Assembly: GCA_964585305.1 (NCBI GenBank) | Contig: CAZPDM010000013.1 | Span: 1-64,000, forward strand | Length of the DNA: 64,000 nt | Direction of reading: 5' to 3' | From: CAZPDM01 sp964585305 | GTDB lineage: Bacteria > Planctomycetota > Uabimicrobiia > Uabimicrobiales > JABWCH01 | Shown: piece after piece, positions 8,012 through 17,700 of the stretch | How positions within the stretch are numbered: the stretch's first letter is position 1 | Layout of the letters: each line of letters begins with the position of its first letter | Translations under genes and position numbers: made by a program | Notes under the pieces: model-generated | What the model saw: only the letters and a program-made list of their open reading frames with translations | The model's database searches: none | Told to the model about the DNA's origin: nothing

Positions 8012-10069
8012 ATGAAAAGATTGAGCATAGCTCTCATAGCATTATTGATACTTGTTAGTTTTCTAACTGCACAAGTAAAATGGGTTTCTGTTGATGGCGT
8101 TACCAAAAAACCTGCGCCAATTCAAGTCAAACTCTTAAATGCTACTGCTGAAGAAATTAAATTTGAAGTAACCGTTCCTGGTTATATTGAACGCAAAGTT
8201 GTATTGCCAGATGGCAAAGAAGCTGTAATGATCCACATTCCAGAAACAGTTTGCACAATGGAACAAGGATTTCCCATGCTTCCTTCTTTTGCCAAACCAA
8301 TCAAACTTGCAGATCGTTGCGAAGCTGAATTGAAACTTTTAGGGAAAGAAGAAGCTGAATTCAAATTGAGCTTACCAGTAGTCCCTTCTAAAGGTCATTT
8401 CACTCGTGATATTCCTGAAGCATCTGTTCCTTTTGCTTTTGGACCAGTCTATAAACAAGACGTATTCTGGCCAGCAGAAAAAGATCAATTCAAACTTGGC
8501 AAATCTTTCTTATTGCGCAACGTACATGGTGCAGTTTTCACCATGTTGCCAATTCGTGCCAACCATGTTCAAATGAAACTTCAAGTTGTCAGCAAAGCTA
8601 CTTTTGCTATCGTATGCAAAGAAGATGGCTTAATGATGGCAACCACTCGTACTCCTCAAATTCCTAGCAGAACTTACCAAAATTTAACTAGCAATTTTAT
8701 GGGTTATGAAGAACCTATGCCACTTCGTGGTGATGTTCCTTCTGAAAACTTGAAAAAACTAGTTGTTGTTACTCCTAGCAAATTCGCTAGTACTATTTCC
8801 TCTTGGGTAAATTGGAAAAAACAATGCGGCTATACTGTAACAGTTAAAGAAGTCGCAGATGGTGTAACAGCCAGTACTATCAAATCCTACTTACAAGGCC
8901 TTTATGATAATACCGACACCCGTTTCGGCTATGTTGTATTGATTGGCGATGCCTCCTACAATTCCAATTTTGAAGTTGCACAACCCATGCCAAGTTTCAA
9001 AGGAAGTATGGAAGGTGCTGCTGCTGATCGCGTTTATGTACGCTTAGCTGGTGCTGACAATTATCCTGATGCATTCATTTCCCGCATTTCTGCTACCACT
9101 GAAACTGAAATTACAAACCAACTTACCAAAATTATGGAATATGAAAAAGGTACTTATGCTACTGGATCATGGCTTAATACTGGTATTACCATTGCCAGTA
9201 ACCAAGGCAGTCCTACTGACTATGAACGCGCCAATTGGATTATCAATGGCGGCGGCACTGGACAAAAAGTACCTATCGTAACCGGTGGTCTTTCTAAATT
9301 CGGTTATAGCTTCCCAACAGAAAACAAAATCTATGATCCAACCGCTTCCGCAGCTAAAGTAACCGCAGCAGTCAACACTGGTGCTGGAATTATTTGCTAC
9401 ATTGGTCATGGTAGCGATACTTCTTGGGGCACTACTGGCTTCAGCGTATCCAATGTTAATGCTCTAACTAATGGTGGAAAACTACCTGTAATTTGGAGCG
9501 TAGCTTGCGTTAATGGTAACTTCTTAAAAGTTGGAACTTGCTTCGCCGAAGGCTGGCTACGTAAAGCTAATGGCGGTGCAGTTGCTATGGAAGCTGCTTC
9601 TACCAATGAATCTTGGGTACCTCCTTGCGATAAACAAGCCGCAACAATCAACGCCATCATCAACAAAAAATACAGCACTTTTGGTGCTTTGGAATGTGAA
9701 GGTGTAGTTGCTGGTTTGAATAACTGGAGTTCTACCAATAGCAGCGAAGGTAACAAAATGGCCGAACAATGCCATCTATTTGGCGATTGCACAATGATAG
9801 TTCGCACCAAAGCCGCGACAGCTCTTCAAGTATCCAAAGAACGCGGTCTAGACAATAACATCGTTTTCAATGTTATGACCGAAGAACGCTCTGTTGCAGA
9901 TGCAACCGTTACCGTCTATAACCAAGACTTCAGCATTATGGTCAGTGGCGAAACTTCTGAAGATGGTACAGTCAACATCATTCTACCAGAAGAAGCCGCA
10001 AACGCTGAACTATTCTACACTGTAGTTGGTCAAGACGTTATTGCTATTGACAATGAAAAATTAAACTAA
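8012..10069 (+). CDS. Secreted peptidase of family C25 (gingipain family)
   Basis: A signal peptide is clear (MKRLSIALIALLILVSFLTA). A propeptide-like region follows (about 22-240). The catalytic domain starts near KKLVVVTPSKF, with YVVLIGDASYN, the catalytic His466 in CYIGHGSDT and Cys499 in WSVACVNGNF, the order expected for C25. The last 80 or so residues look like an Ig-like beta domain (ATVTVYNQDF...GTVNIILPEEA). Cys and His are intact, so it should be active outside the cytoplasm. Gingipains cut after Arg or Lys, but specificity cannot be assigned here. I see no T9SS-type sorting domain at the C-terminus. The codons are richer in C-ending forms than the neighbours, which fits high expression. 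Confidence 0.88.
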   Translation: MKRLSIALIALLILVSFLTAQVKWVSVDGVTKKPAPIQVKLLNATAEEIKFEVTVPGYIERKVVLPDGKEAVMIHIPETVCTMEQGFPMLPSFAKPIKLADRCEAELKLLGKEEAEFKLSLPVVPSKGHFTRDIPEASVPFAFGPVYKQDVFWPAEKDQFKLGKSFLLRNVHGAVFTMLPIRANHVQMKLQVVSKATFAIVCKEDGLMMATTRTPQIPSRTYQNLTSNFMGYEEPMPLRGDVPSENLKKLVVVTPSKFASTISSWVNWKKQCGYTVTVKEVADGVTASTIKSYLQGLYDNTDTRFGYVVLIGDASYNSNFEVAQPMPSFKGSMEGAAADRVYVRLAGADNYPDAFISRISATTETEITNQLTKIMEYEKGTYATGSWLNTGITIASNQGSPTDYERANWIINGGGTGQKVPIVTGGLSKFGYSFPTENKIYDPTASAAKVTAAVNTGAGIICYIGHGSDTSWGTTGFSVSNVNALTNGGKLPVIWSVACVNGNFLKVGTCFAEGWLRKANGGAVAMEAASTNESWVPPCDKQAATINAIINKKYSTFGALECEGVVAGLNNWSSTNSSEGNKMAEQCHLFGDCTMIVRTKAATALQVSKERGLDNNIVFNVMTEERSVADATVTVYNQDFSIMVSGETSEDGTVNIILPEEAANAELFYTVVGQDVIAIDNEKLN

Positions 10070-10095
10070 TCATTCTAAAACGCTAAAAAATAAAA

Positions 10096-10126
10096 AAGGC
10101 AGTGAATTTTCACTGCCTTTTTTTGT
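10096..10126 (+). terminator. Terminator after the C25 peptidase gene
   Basis: AAAGGCAGTGA and a matching CACTGCCTTT arm around ATTTT, followed by a seven-T run. It lies between convergent genes and may also serve the minus-strand glycosyltransferase. Confidence 0.9.
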
Positions 10127-10188
10127 TTTTATATTCCTACAAATGAAATAGCAGGCAGATTTAACATCTGTCCGCGTTCAGAATAATA

Positions 10189-12006
10189 TTATTGCTCTTT
10201 TGTTATCTCATAGAGTTTCCATTTTTTTATTTTTTTTCCGTCGCGTTCTTTGAATTCATGGCGCAAGGTAATTTGGTGGTTGGGAAAGGTGTTAAATAGT
10301 TCTTGTTGATTGCGTTCTTGAATTAAAATATAATAATTTTCTTTGGAATTTTGGGATTTGAGTAATTCTAATAAATCTTCTATTTTATAAAATTTTTTAA
10401 CATTGCGTCCTATTTCCCAAAGTAAATCGTCATGAAAATCCATAAGATAGAGTTGTTTTTTTTCTGTAATATTCTTGATTTGGGGATATGCTCCAATATA
10501 TGGATCGCTCCATAATGGAGTTTCTTTTAAGATGAAAAGAACTACACTAACAGAAAAAAATGTTACTAGGCATAAGGAAATAATTGTTTGGCTGGCAATT
10601 TTTACGTTAACTTCATGTTTGTTAGAAAGGAATGTAAAAATTTTATTTATCCAATTTTTTTTCCAAAAGAAGGGAAATAATAATATCCAGAAAAGTATAA
10701 TACTTAAATACCAAAAATTGATGTGATAGAAGATAACAAAAAATATTATTGCTAGAGGAAATAATATCCATGCTAAGGTAATTAAACCTTCTTGCAGATT
10801 AACAAACCCTCGAAAATATGGTAGCTTAAGGTGAGAGGAATTCGCGAGGATATGATCCCATATCACTCCAAGAACTAAACAAGTAATTGGTAATGCAGGT
10901 AAAAAATAACGATTTTTTTTAGCAGGTGTTAAAGATAGAAATAAAAAAGTTAAAGAAAAGTAGAATATTGTAATAATGATGTTCTTTGAAAATGGCAATG
11001 ATATTTTATGACGCAAACGTTGATAAATATTATGTCCAAACCATACTAAAATCGCTAGAAATAATAATATCCAGGGAGCTATTAAAATTGGTGCATAAAT
11101 AAAATAAAACCAAAATGATTCAGTATTACCCGTTTGAACATCTTTGACATCTTCATAAAGAGTTTGCAATGCACTTGGATAAGAAAGTTTTACCCACAAC
11201 AAAAATAGACTTCCAATAATCGTACTATAAATAATAATATTTGCAATTCTTTCCCAATCCCAAGCTTGAATACGTAAACTTGAGAAGCTCGTATCTTGAC
11301 AGTTTTCTTGGTTGCTTTCTATAAAATATTTACGTTTTTCCAACCATTGAGAAAAAATAATTGTTAATAGAAATGGGATAAGCATCATAAATAATGCAAT
11401 TGGGCCTTTGCTCCAAAAAGATCCTGACCAACAAATAATTCCGCTTAGTACCCATATAAATTTTTTTGTTTGGATCATTTTTAGGACAGATAATGTTCCC
11501 ATCATTCCAAAGGCCATGGAAAACATATCCCAACGAGCAAGTCCCATTTCTCCAAAGAACTGGCCAGAACTAGCCAAGATCAAACTTGAGAAAATTGCAG
11601 TTCTTATATTATAGGCATCTCGTACAAAGATAAAAAAAGCAAACAACATTGCCAATCCCATTAACATATTCGGAAATCGCATGAAAAATATATTACGATC
11701 TCCAGCAAATTTAGCAAATACAGCGACTGCCCATGTTGGTAAGGGAGGTTTTTCTACACGTGGTTGTCCATTTAATGTAGGAAATCCCCATTCTCCACGT
11801 TCTAACATTTCTGTGGCTGTTTTGAAATTACGGATTTCCATAACATCTTGTACAGGAGCTGTTGCCATCACAACACAAAAAAATATAATCATTAAAAATA
11901 TGAGCCAGCCACCTTTTCGAAAGCTAGGCTTTTCTTGAAAATTTTCCCACCAATTTTCATATTTAGGTTGATATGTAGAAAAATGGTTGCTGATGAATTT
12001 GATCAT
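10189..12006 (-). CDS. GT39/ArnT-like membrane glycosyltransferase, copy 1 of a tandem pair
   Basis: Polytopic protein with a cytoplasmic N-terminus, then about 11-12 hydrophobic segments and a soluble C-terminal 100 residues. The first periplasmic loop carries RGEWGFPTLNGQPRVEKPPL, typical of PMT/ArnT-type enzymes that use polyprenyl-phosphate sugars to glycosylate lipids or proteins on the periplasmic side. It is closely similar along its whole length to the next gene upstream, so the two arose by tandem duplication. The 104-bp gap upstream carries a relic of the rsmE 3' end, showing that this copy is the derived one. Acceptor unknown; lipid A, cell-wall lipid or protein are all possible. 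Confidence 0.8.
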   Translation of the reverse strand: MIKFISNHFSTYQPKYENWWENFQEKPSFRKGGWLIFLMIIFFCVVMATAPVQDVMEIRNFKTATEMLERGEWGFPTLNGQPRVEKPPLPTWAVAVFAKFAGDRNIFFMRFPNMLMGLAMLFAFFIFVRDAYNIRTAIFSSLILASSGQFFGEMGLARWDMFSMAFGMMGTLSVLKMIQTKKFIWVLSGIICWSGSFWSKGPIALFMMLIPFLLTIIFSQWLEKRKYFIESNQENCQDTSFSSLRIQAWDWERIANIIIYSTIIGSLFLLWVKLSYPSALQTLYEDVKDVQTGNTESFWFYFIYAPILIAPWILLFLAILVWFGHNIYQRLRHKISLPFSKNIIITIFYFSLTFLFLSLTPAKKNRYFLPALPITCLVLGVIWDHILANSSHLKLPYFRGFVNLQEGLITLAWILFPLAIIFFVIFYHINFWYLSIILFWILLFPFFWKKNWINKIFTFLSNKHEVNVKIASQTIISLCLVTFFSVSVVLFILKETPLWSDPYIGAYPQIKNITEKKQLYLMDFHDDLLWEIGRNVKKFYKIEDLLELLKSQNSKENYYILIQERNQQELFNTFPNHQITLRHEFKERDGKKIKKWKLYEITKEQ

Positions 12007-12021
12007 AAAGTGAAACTTTCC

Positions 12022-12060
12022 TTAAATGAGTTGTTTTTTTTATAGAATAAAAAATTTATA
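12022..12060 (-). pseudogene. Relic of the rsmE 3' end left by the tandem duplication
   Basis: About 39 bases match the last coding bases and stop of rsmE at 13935-13974 with a few changes, and they lie at the same distance from the downstream glycosyltransferase start. They have no coding role here. Confidence 0.75.
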
Positions 12061-12110
12061 GGCGAAAAAAAATTTTAGTTCTTCATATCAATCATTTTAA
12101 GTTCGTTGAA

Positions 12111-13919
12111 TTACTGCATTTCATAGAGTATCCATTTTTTTGCTTTTTTTCCGGCGTGTTCTTGGAATTCGTAGCGCAATGTAATTTTGCGGTTGGGAAA
12201 GGTGTTAAAGAGTTCTTGTTGATTGCGTTCTTGAATTAAAATATAATAATTTTCTTTGGAATTTTGGGATTTGAGCAATTCTAATAAATCTTCTATTTTA
12301 TAAATTTTTTTAACATTGCGTCCTATTCCCCAAAGTAAATCGTCATCAAAATCCATAAGATAGAGTTGTTTTTTTTCTGTAATATTCTTGACTTGGGGAT
12401 ATATATTAAGATAGGGATCTCTCCATAATGGAGTTTCTTTTAAGACGAAAAAAAGTATACTGACAGAAAAAAAAGTTATTAGACATAAAGAAAGAATTGT
12501 TTGACTAGCAACTTTTATGTTAACTTCATGTTTGTTAGAAAGGAAAGTAAAAATTTTTTTTATCCATGATTTTTTCCAGAAGATTGGAAATAATAAAATC
12601 CATAAAAATATAATACTTAAATACCAAAAATTGATGTGATAGAAGATAATAAAAAATATTATTGCTAGAGGAAATAATATCCATGCTAAGGTAATTAAAC
12701 CTTCTTGCAGATTAACAAATCCACGGAAATATGGTAACTGAAGATGAGACGAATGCGCGAGGATATGATCCCATATTACTCCAAGAACTAAACAAGTGAT
12801 TGGTAGTGCAGGAAAAAAATAACGATTTTTTTTAGCTGGTGTTAAAGATAAAAGTAAAAAAGTTAAAAAACACCAGAATATTGTAATAATGATAGTTTTT
12901 GAAAAAGCTAATGATATTTTGTAGCGTAAACGTTGATAAATATTATGTCCTATCCATACTGAAATAGATACGAATAATAATGTCCAAGGAGCTATTAAGA
13001 TAGGCGATTGATAAAAGTAAAACCAAAATGTTTCGCTATGGATGCTTTGCACATCTTTGACATCTTGATAAAGAGTTTGCAAAGCATTTGGATAGGCCAA
13101 CTTTATCCACAGTAAAAAAAGGCTTCCAATAATTGTGCTATAAATAATAATATTTGCAATTCTTTCCCAATCCCAGGATTGAATGCGTAAATTTGAGAAG
13201 CTCGTATCTTGACAGTTTTCTTGGCTGTTTTCTATAAAATACTTATGTTTTTCCAACCATTGAGAAAAGACAATTGTTAATAAAAATGGAATAAGTATCA
13301 TAAATATTGCAATTGGGCCTTTGCTCCAATAAGCACCTGACCAGCAAATGATTGCACTTAGTACCCATATAATTTTTTTTGTTTGGAGCATTTTTACAAT
13401 AGATAAAATTCCCATTATTCCAAATGATGTTGAGAACATATCCCAACGAGCGACCATTATTTCCCCAAAAAACTGACCAGAACTAGCCAAGATCAAACTT
13501 GAAAAAATTGCGGTTCTTATATTATAGAGATTTTTTACAAAGATAAAAAAAGCAAACAACATTGCCAATCCCATTAACATATTTGGAACCCGCATGAAAA
13601 ATATATTGCGTTCTCCAGCAAATTTAGCAAGGATTGCTACTGCCCATGTTGGCAAGGGAGGTTTTTCTACACGTGGCTGGCCATTTAATGTAGGAAACGC
13701 CCATTCTCCACGTTCTAACATTTCTGAGGCTGTTTTAAAATTACGTGCTTCCATGACATTTCGTACAGGAGCTGTTGCCATCAAAACGCAAAAAAATATA
13801 ATCATTAAAAATATAAGCCAGCCTCCTTTTCGAAAGCTAGGCTTTTCTTGAAAGTTTTCCCACCAGTTTTCATATTTAGTTTGATATGTGGAAAAAAAGT
13901 TGCTCATGAATTTAATCAT
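12111..13919 (-). CDS. GT39/ArnT-like membrane glycosyltransferase, copy 2 (likely parental)
   Basis: Same architecture as its neighbour: N-terminal cytoplasmic helix, loop with NGQPRVEKPPLPTW, multiple membrane segments, and a C-terminal soluble region including KKIYKIEDLLELLKSQNSK. The C-terminal third is nearly identical at the DNA level to copy 1, while membrane segments in the middle differ more. This suggests recent duplication or gene conversion at the 3' end. It starts 15 bases after the rsmE stop, so it is probably co-transcribed with rsmE. The loop differences (for example QSIHSETFWFYF versus QTGNTESFWFYF) could alter acceptor or donor choice, but this is speculation. Confidence 0.8.
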   Translation of the reverse strand: MIKFMSNFFSTYQTKYENWWENFQEKPSFRKGGWLIFLMIIFFCVLMATAPVRNVMEARNFKTASEMLERGEWAFPTLNGQPRVEKPPLPTWAVAILAKFAGERNIFFMRVPNMLMGLAMLFAFFIFVKNLYNIRTAIFSSLILASSGQFFGEIMVARWDMFSTSFGIMGILSIVKMLQTKKIIWVLSAIICWSGAYWSKGPIAIFMILIPFLLTIVFSQWLEKHKYFIENSQENCQDTSFSNLRIQSWDWERIANIIIYSTIIGSLFLLWIKLAYPNALQTLYQDVKDVQSIHSETFWFYFYQSPILIAPWTLLFVSISVWIGHNIYQRLRYKISLAFSKTIIITIFWCFLTFLLLSLTPAKKNRYFFPALPITCLVLGVIWDHILAHSSHLQLPYFRGFVNLQEGLITLAWILFPLAIIFFIIFYHINFWYLSIIFLWILLFPIFWKKSWIKKIFTFLSNKHEVNIKVASQTILSLCLITFFSVSILFFVLKETPLWRDPYLNIYPQVKNITEKKQLYLMDFDDDLLWGIGRNVKKIYKIEDLLELLKSQNSKENYYILIQERNQQELFNTFPNRKITLRYEFQEHAGKKAKKWILYEMQ

Positions 13920-13934
13920 AAAGTGAAAATTTCC

Positions 13935-14675
13935 TTAAATGAGTTGTCTTTTTTCATAAAAGAAAAAATTTATATTTGAAAGAATAGCCCAAGCTGCGGT
14001 TTCTGCACGTAGAGTATTTCCCCCCATAGTAAAAATTTGGCAACCTTCTGATTCAGCCTGATGTAGTTCCTGTTCAGTCAAACCACCTTCTGGACCAACT
14101 ATTACTAAAATTTTTTCAGGAGTACTGGGTAAGTTTTCCAAAACTTTACGTAAACAAGGAAACTTTGAATCTTTATGAGCCAGAAGCCGCAAAGGAATAT
14201 TTTTGCTTGTTTCTAAAACATGAGAAAATGTTTGTATTGGCTCAACTTGAATAAGAGAATTTCTACCACATTGCTTTGCAGCAGAGATCATTATTTTTTG
14301 CCAGCGATCAGGATTTCCTGCTGTTTGCTTTCCACAAGCAAGATGCTGTGTAGTCATAGGAATAAGATAATCTAATCCTAATTCCATTGCTTTTTCTAAA
14401 AGCAGATCCCAATGTTGGCTTTTAATAATGCCTTGTGCAAGTATTACTTCTACTGGTAATTTGGCAGATATTTTAGTTTGTTGAGTAATTTCTAAAAATA
14501 CTTTGCGTCCTTTACAAGAAGATATATATGCTAAATATTGATTTCCTTTCATATCAAATAATTCGACTTCATCACCAATTTGACAACGATAAACATCCAT
14601 GAGATGATGCTGTTCGGATTCTTCCAGTTGTGTTGTATCACCTACTTTTGCTGAGTGTGATAAAAAAAAACGCAT
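13935..14675 (-). CDS. rsmE: 16S rRNA (uracil(1498)-N3)-methyltransferase RsmE
   Basis: SPOUT-fold methyltransferase that makes m3U1498 in 16S rRNA. The N-terminal PUA-like part begins MRFFLSHSAKVGD and includes HHLMDVYRCQIGDEVELFD. The C-terminal SAM-binding knot shows VIVGPEGGLTEQEL and LGGNTLRAETAAW-like sequence (MGGNTLRAETAAWAIL). The internal ATG is chosen over a start nine codons upstream because it has AGGAGAA at good spacing and gives the canonical N-terminus and normal length (246 residues). Its 3' end was copied along with the downstream glycosyltransferase during the tandem duplication. Confidence 0.92.
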   Translation of the reverse strand: MRFFLSHSAKVGDTTQLEESEQHHLMDVYRCQIGDEVELFDMKGNQYLAYISSCKGRKVFLEITQQTKISAKLPVEVILAQGIIKSQHWDLLLEKAMELGLDYLIPMTTQHLACGKQTAGNPDRWQKIMISAAKQCGRNSLIQVEPIQTFSHVLETSKNIPLRLLAHKDSKFPCLRKVLENLPSTPEKILVIVGPEGGLTEQELHQAESEGCQIFTMGGNTLRAETAAWAILSNINFFFYEKRQLI

Positions 14676-14692
14676 AACAATTTTTCTCCTAG

Positions 14693-14717
14693 AAAGGGGC
14701 AAAAAAATTGCCCCTTT
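14693..14717 (-). terminator. Perfect hairpin between the STAND ATPase gene and rsmE
   Basis: AAAGGGGCAA and TTGCCCCTTT form a perfect 10-bp stem with a 5-base loop. On the minus strand it follows the STAND gene stop, but only a short T tract follows before the rsmE ribosome site (CTAGGAG). It could be a weak terminator or could limit access to that ribosome site. Confidence 0.6.
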
Positions 14718-14729
14718 TTTTTATTTTTC

Positions 14730-17700
14730 TTATAACAATTCCCAGCAGTGCAATTCCTGTGTAGTAATTTGCCCCAGACCAATGAGTTTGTTGGGACGGT
14801 AGAATATGCCGGGTAATAACGGGATTGGGATATATGCAATTTCTTGGTAGTTTTTTCTATCCATAATTACAGTTTCCCATCCTTTGACTAAGGCAAAATA
14901 CGGAGACGATGATTTGACTGCTTCTGTAGCTTCGATCTGTCCTTCAAGTGTATGAAGAATTTCTCCAGTTTGAGTATCCCAAATATGGCTTATTTTATTT
15001 CGAGAGGAAGAAATAATACGATTTCCATCAGAAGAAAATGCAACACTTGCAACAAGATCATTATGTCCGCGTAAAATCATTTGACATGCTCCGGACTCAA
15101 TATCCCATATATGAATTGGGCCGGAATAACATCCTGAAACAAGTTGCTTTTGATCCGGCGAGAATGCCAAGCAAGTAACGCTATTATCATGGCCGCGTAA
15201 AACTTTATAACCAATCATAGTTTCAAGATTCCAAAGGCGAACAGTGTTATCGCGTGAAGCAGTTGCTAGTATTTTTCGATCTTGTGTTAAAGAAATAGCT
15301 TGTATCCAACGCTCATGTCCATCCATTTTTGCTAGACAAACATTAACATTAAGATTCCAAATTTTAATAATCTTATCAAAATATCCTACGGACAAAAGTT
15401 TGTTTTCTGACAAGAACGCCAAAGCCATAATTCGTCCATGATGTGCTGCTATTTGGGAAACCAAATTTCCGTTTGCGCAATTCCATATTAACATTTGCCC
15501 GTCTTCACTGCCAGAAACCAATCTTTTATTATCACTGCTAATCGCAATGCTTTGAACAGGGGCTTTGTGTCCTTCTAGTTTTCGTAGTATTCGTCCGTAT
15601 TGTGGTTCCCAGATATATATACATGAATCTTCGCTGGATGTAACCGCTAAAGATTTATCTTCTGACATCAAAATTTGTGTAATCGGTGCTTTAGGCCCTG
15701 CTAAGATATAATTTTCCTGGAAATTTTTAATATCCCAGATAGAAATACTGCCATCCTCTGCTCCAACCACAAGTTGTTGGCCATTTGGTCTGAGGCTTAA
15801 ACTACTTACCTGCCAACGAACTTGTTCTAATATGCGATCTAATGTTCCGGAGGATTGCCATATTCGAACTTTATTATCTTGACCGCCGCTAATCCATTGT
15901 CCATATTGTCCTGGTGCAGCTTTAACGGGTATGTTAGTTTGAGCTGGGAGATAGCTAATGCTGCTGACATTGCTACTATGTCCTGTGAAGTTGATAAGAT
16001 TCTGTTGTGTGTCAATATCCCACAATTTTACAAGACTGTCATTACCTACGGACGCCAGGATTTTTCCTTCTGAATCAAAAGCTAAACTTCGAATAGTTCG
16101 TTCATGTCCTGGCCACTTTGCCAATAATTTTTGGGTTTCAATATTCCAAAGACGCAAGGTATTATCGCTTGCACCTACAACTACTAAAGGCTTTTTGGGA
16201 TGTACGGCTAGTGCTAGCAATTCGGAAGAATCTATACTTAAAATAAGAATCTTAGATATATTTATATTCGATTCAATCTTCCAAACAATCAAACTTCCAT
16301 CACTGCTGATAGAGATCATTTTTTTACCATCGGGTGTTAGTGCCAAAGCTGTAATTCTATCTTGATGGCCTTCTAATATATCAAGTTCAGCACCAGTTTG
16401 GCTGTCCCATATCCAGATCAGATAATCGTCTCCACCAGAATAAATATACTGTCCATTCTGGCTAAAAATAGCTGTAGAAATAGCACCTTGTCCAGATAAT
16501 TTTAATAAATTTTCGCCTGTTTCTGCATCCCAAACTCTTACAGTTCCATCGTTGCTAGCTGAAATGATTCTTTTTCCTTCAGCATCCCAAGATAAATGGT
16601 TAATTGGTTGTGTGTGTCCTGTTAAGATTTTTAAAACAGGAGAATCAAGATGTGGAGCTAATGGACGTTGGCTTTTTGCCCATGTTTTAGAAAGATCATT
16701 TTGTTTAGATCTTTGCCAATATTCTAATAATCGAGTAAAGCTATTTCTTGGATCTTTATCCCCCTGTGTTTTTGTATCATAGTAACTACTTGCTTCTGGA
16801 GCATCATACCAATAACCTCGATTAAAGAGACATTGAAAGATATGCTTTGGATGATTCCGAACAAAATTTAAATCAAGCTGTAAAATTTTTGCTAAGATTT
16901 GAATTGTTTTACGATTGATCAAAATGTCTGTGGGATTTGAGATATTTTGTATTTCTACATTTTTGGAAGAAGGATTGTTTCCAATAAAGTCAGATTTAAG
17001 AAGGCGTCTTGTAGAAGGACGAACACTTAAAAAATATTCAGTTTGTTCTGGCACTGCAACAACAGGATCATGCAAAATTCGTAACCAATCTTCTAAAAGA
17101 CCATCGCACATTCCAGCAAGGCATTTTCGTTCAATAAATTCAAAGTTGACAGATGTTGCAAGTACAGAAGAATAATATTCACTCCATTGTTGTTGATAAG
17201 GCAATTCAAGAAGTGTACGAGAATAAGTATATCCTTTGTTTAAAAAGTAATCTGCAAGCCAACGATGATAAGCACGCATTTTTGACATGCCAAGACGTTC
17301 TTTAAGAGTCCGTTCAAATTCAGCATGGAAAAAATCTATAAGGCCACCACGTTCTAAAAGAAAGTTTTGTAAAGCATAAGAAATTGCCACGAACCGATCA
17401 TTTTGAATGGAATTTTCACTGATGGGAGCTACCTTTTGTTTGGATTCAGAATCATTTATTATTTCTTCTGAATCTTTTTTATTACTATTATTTTGTAATA
17501 TTTCTACTAGCTCACTTTCCGTTAGTCCATAACGACTGGCAGATAATAATCCTAAATAATCCCATACTAAAGAAATTCCATAACGTTCAGCCAAACGCTG
17601 TAAAATCTGTTCAAACAAAGCTTCAATGCTATGTGCTAGTTGTCCAACAGCAACGCCGCCAGTTCCGATTTCTTCCAATGCAACTTTAAGATAAAGTGGA

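Noticed and set aside
7851..8015. 54-codon ORF overlapping the C25 peptidase start by ATGA
   Set aside because: No ribosome site ahead of its ATG, strong AT bias, and the best promoter (7890-7918) lies inside it.
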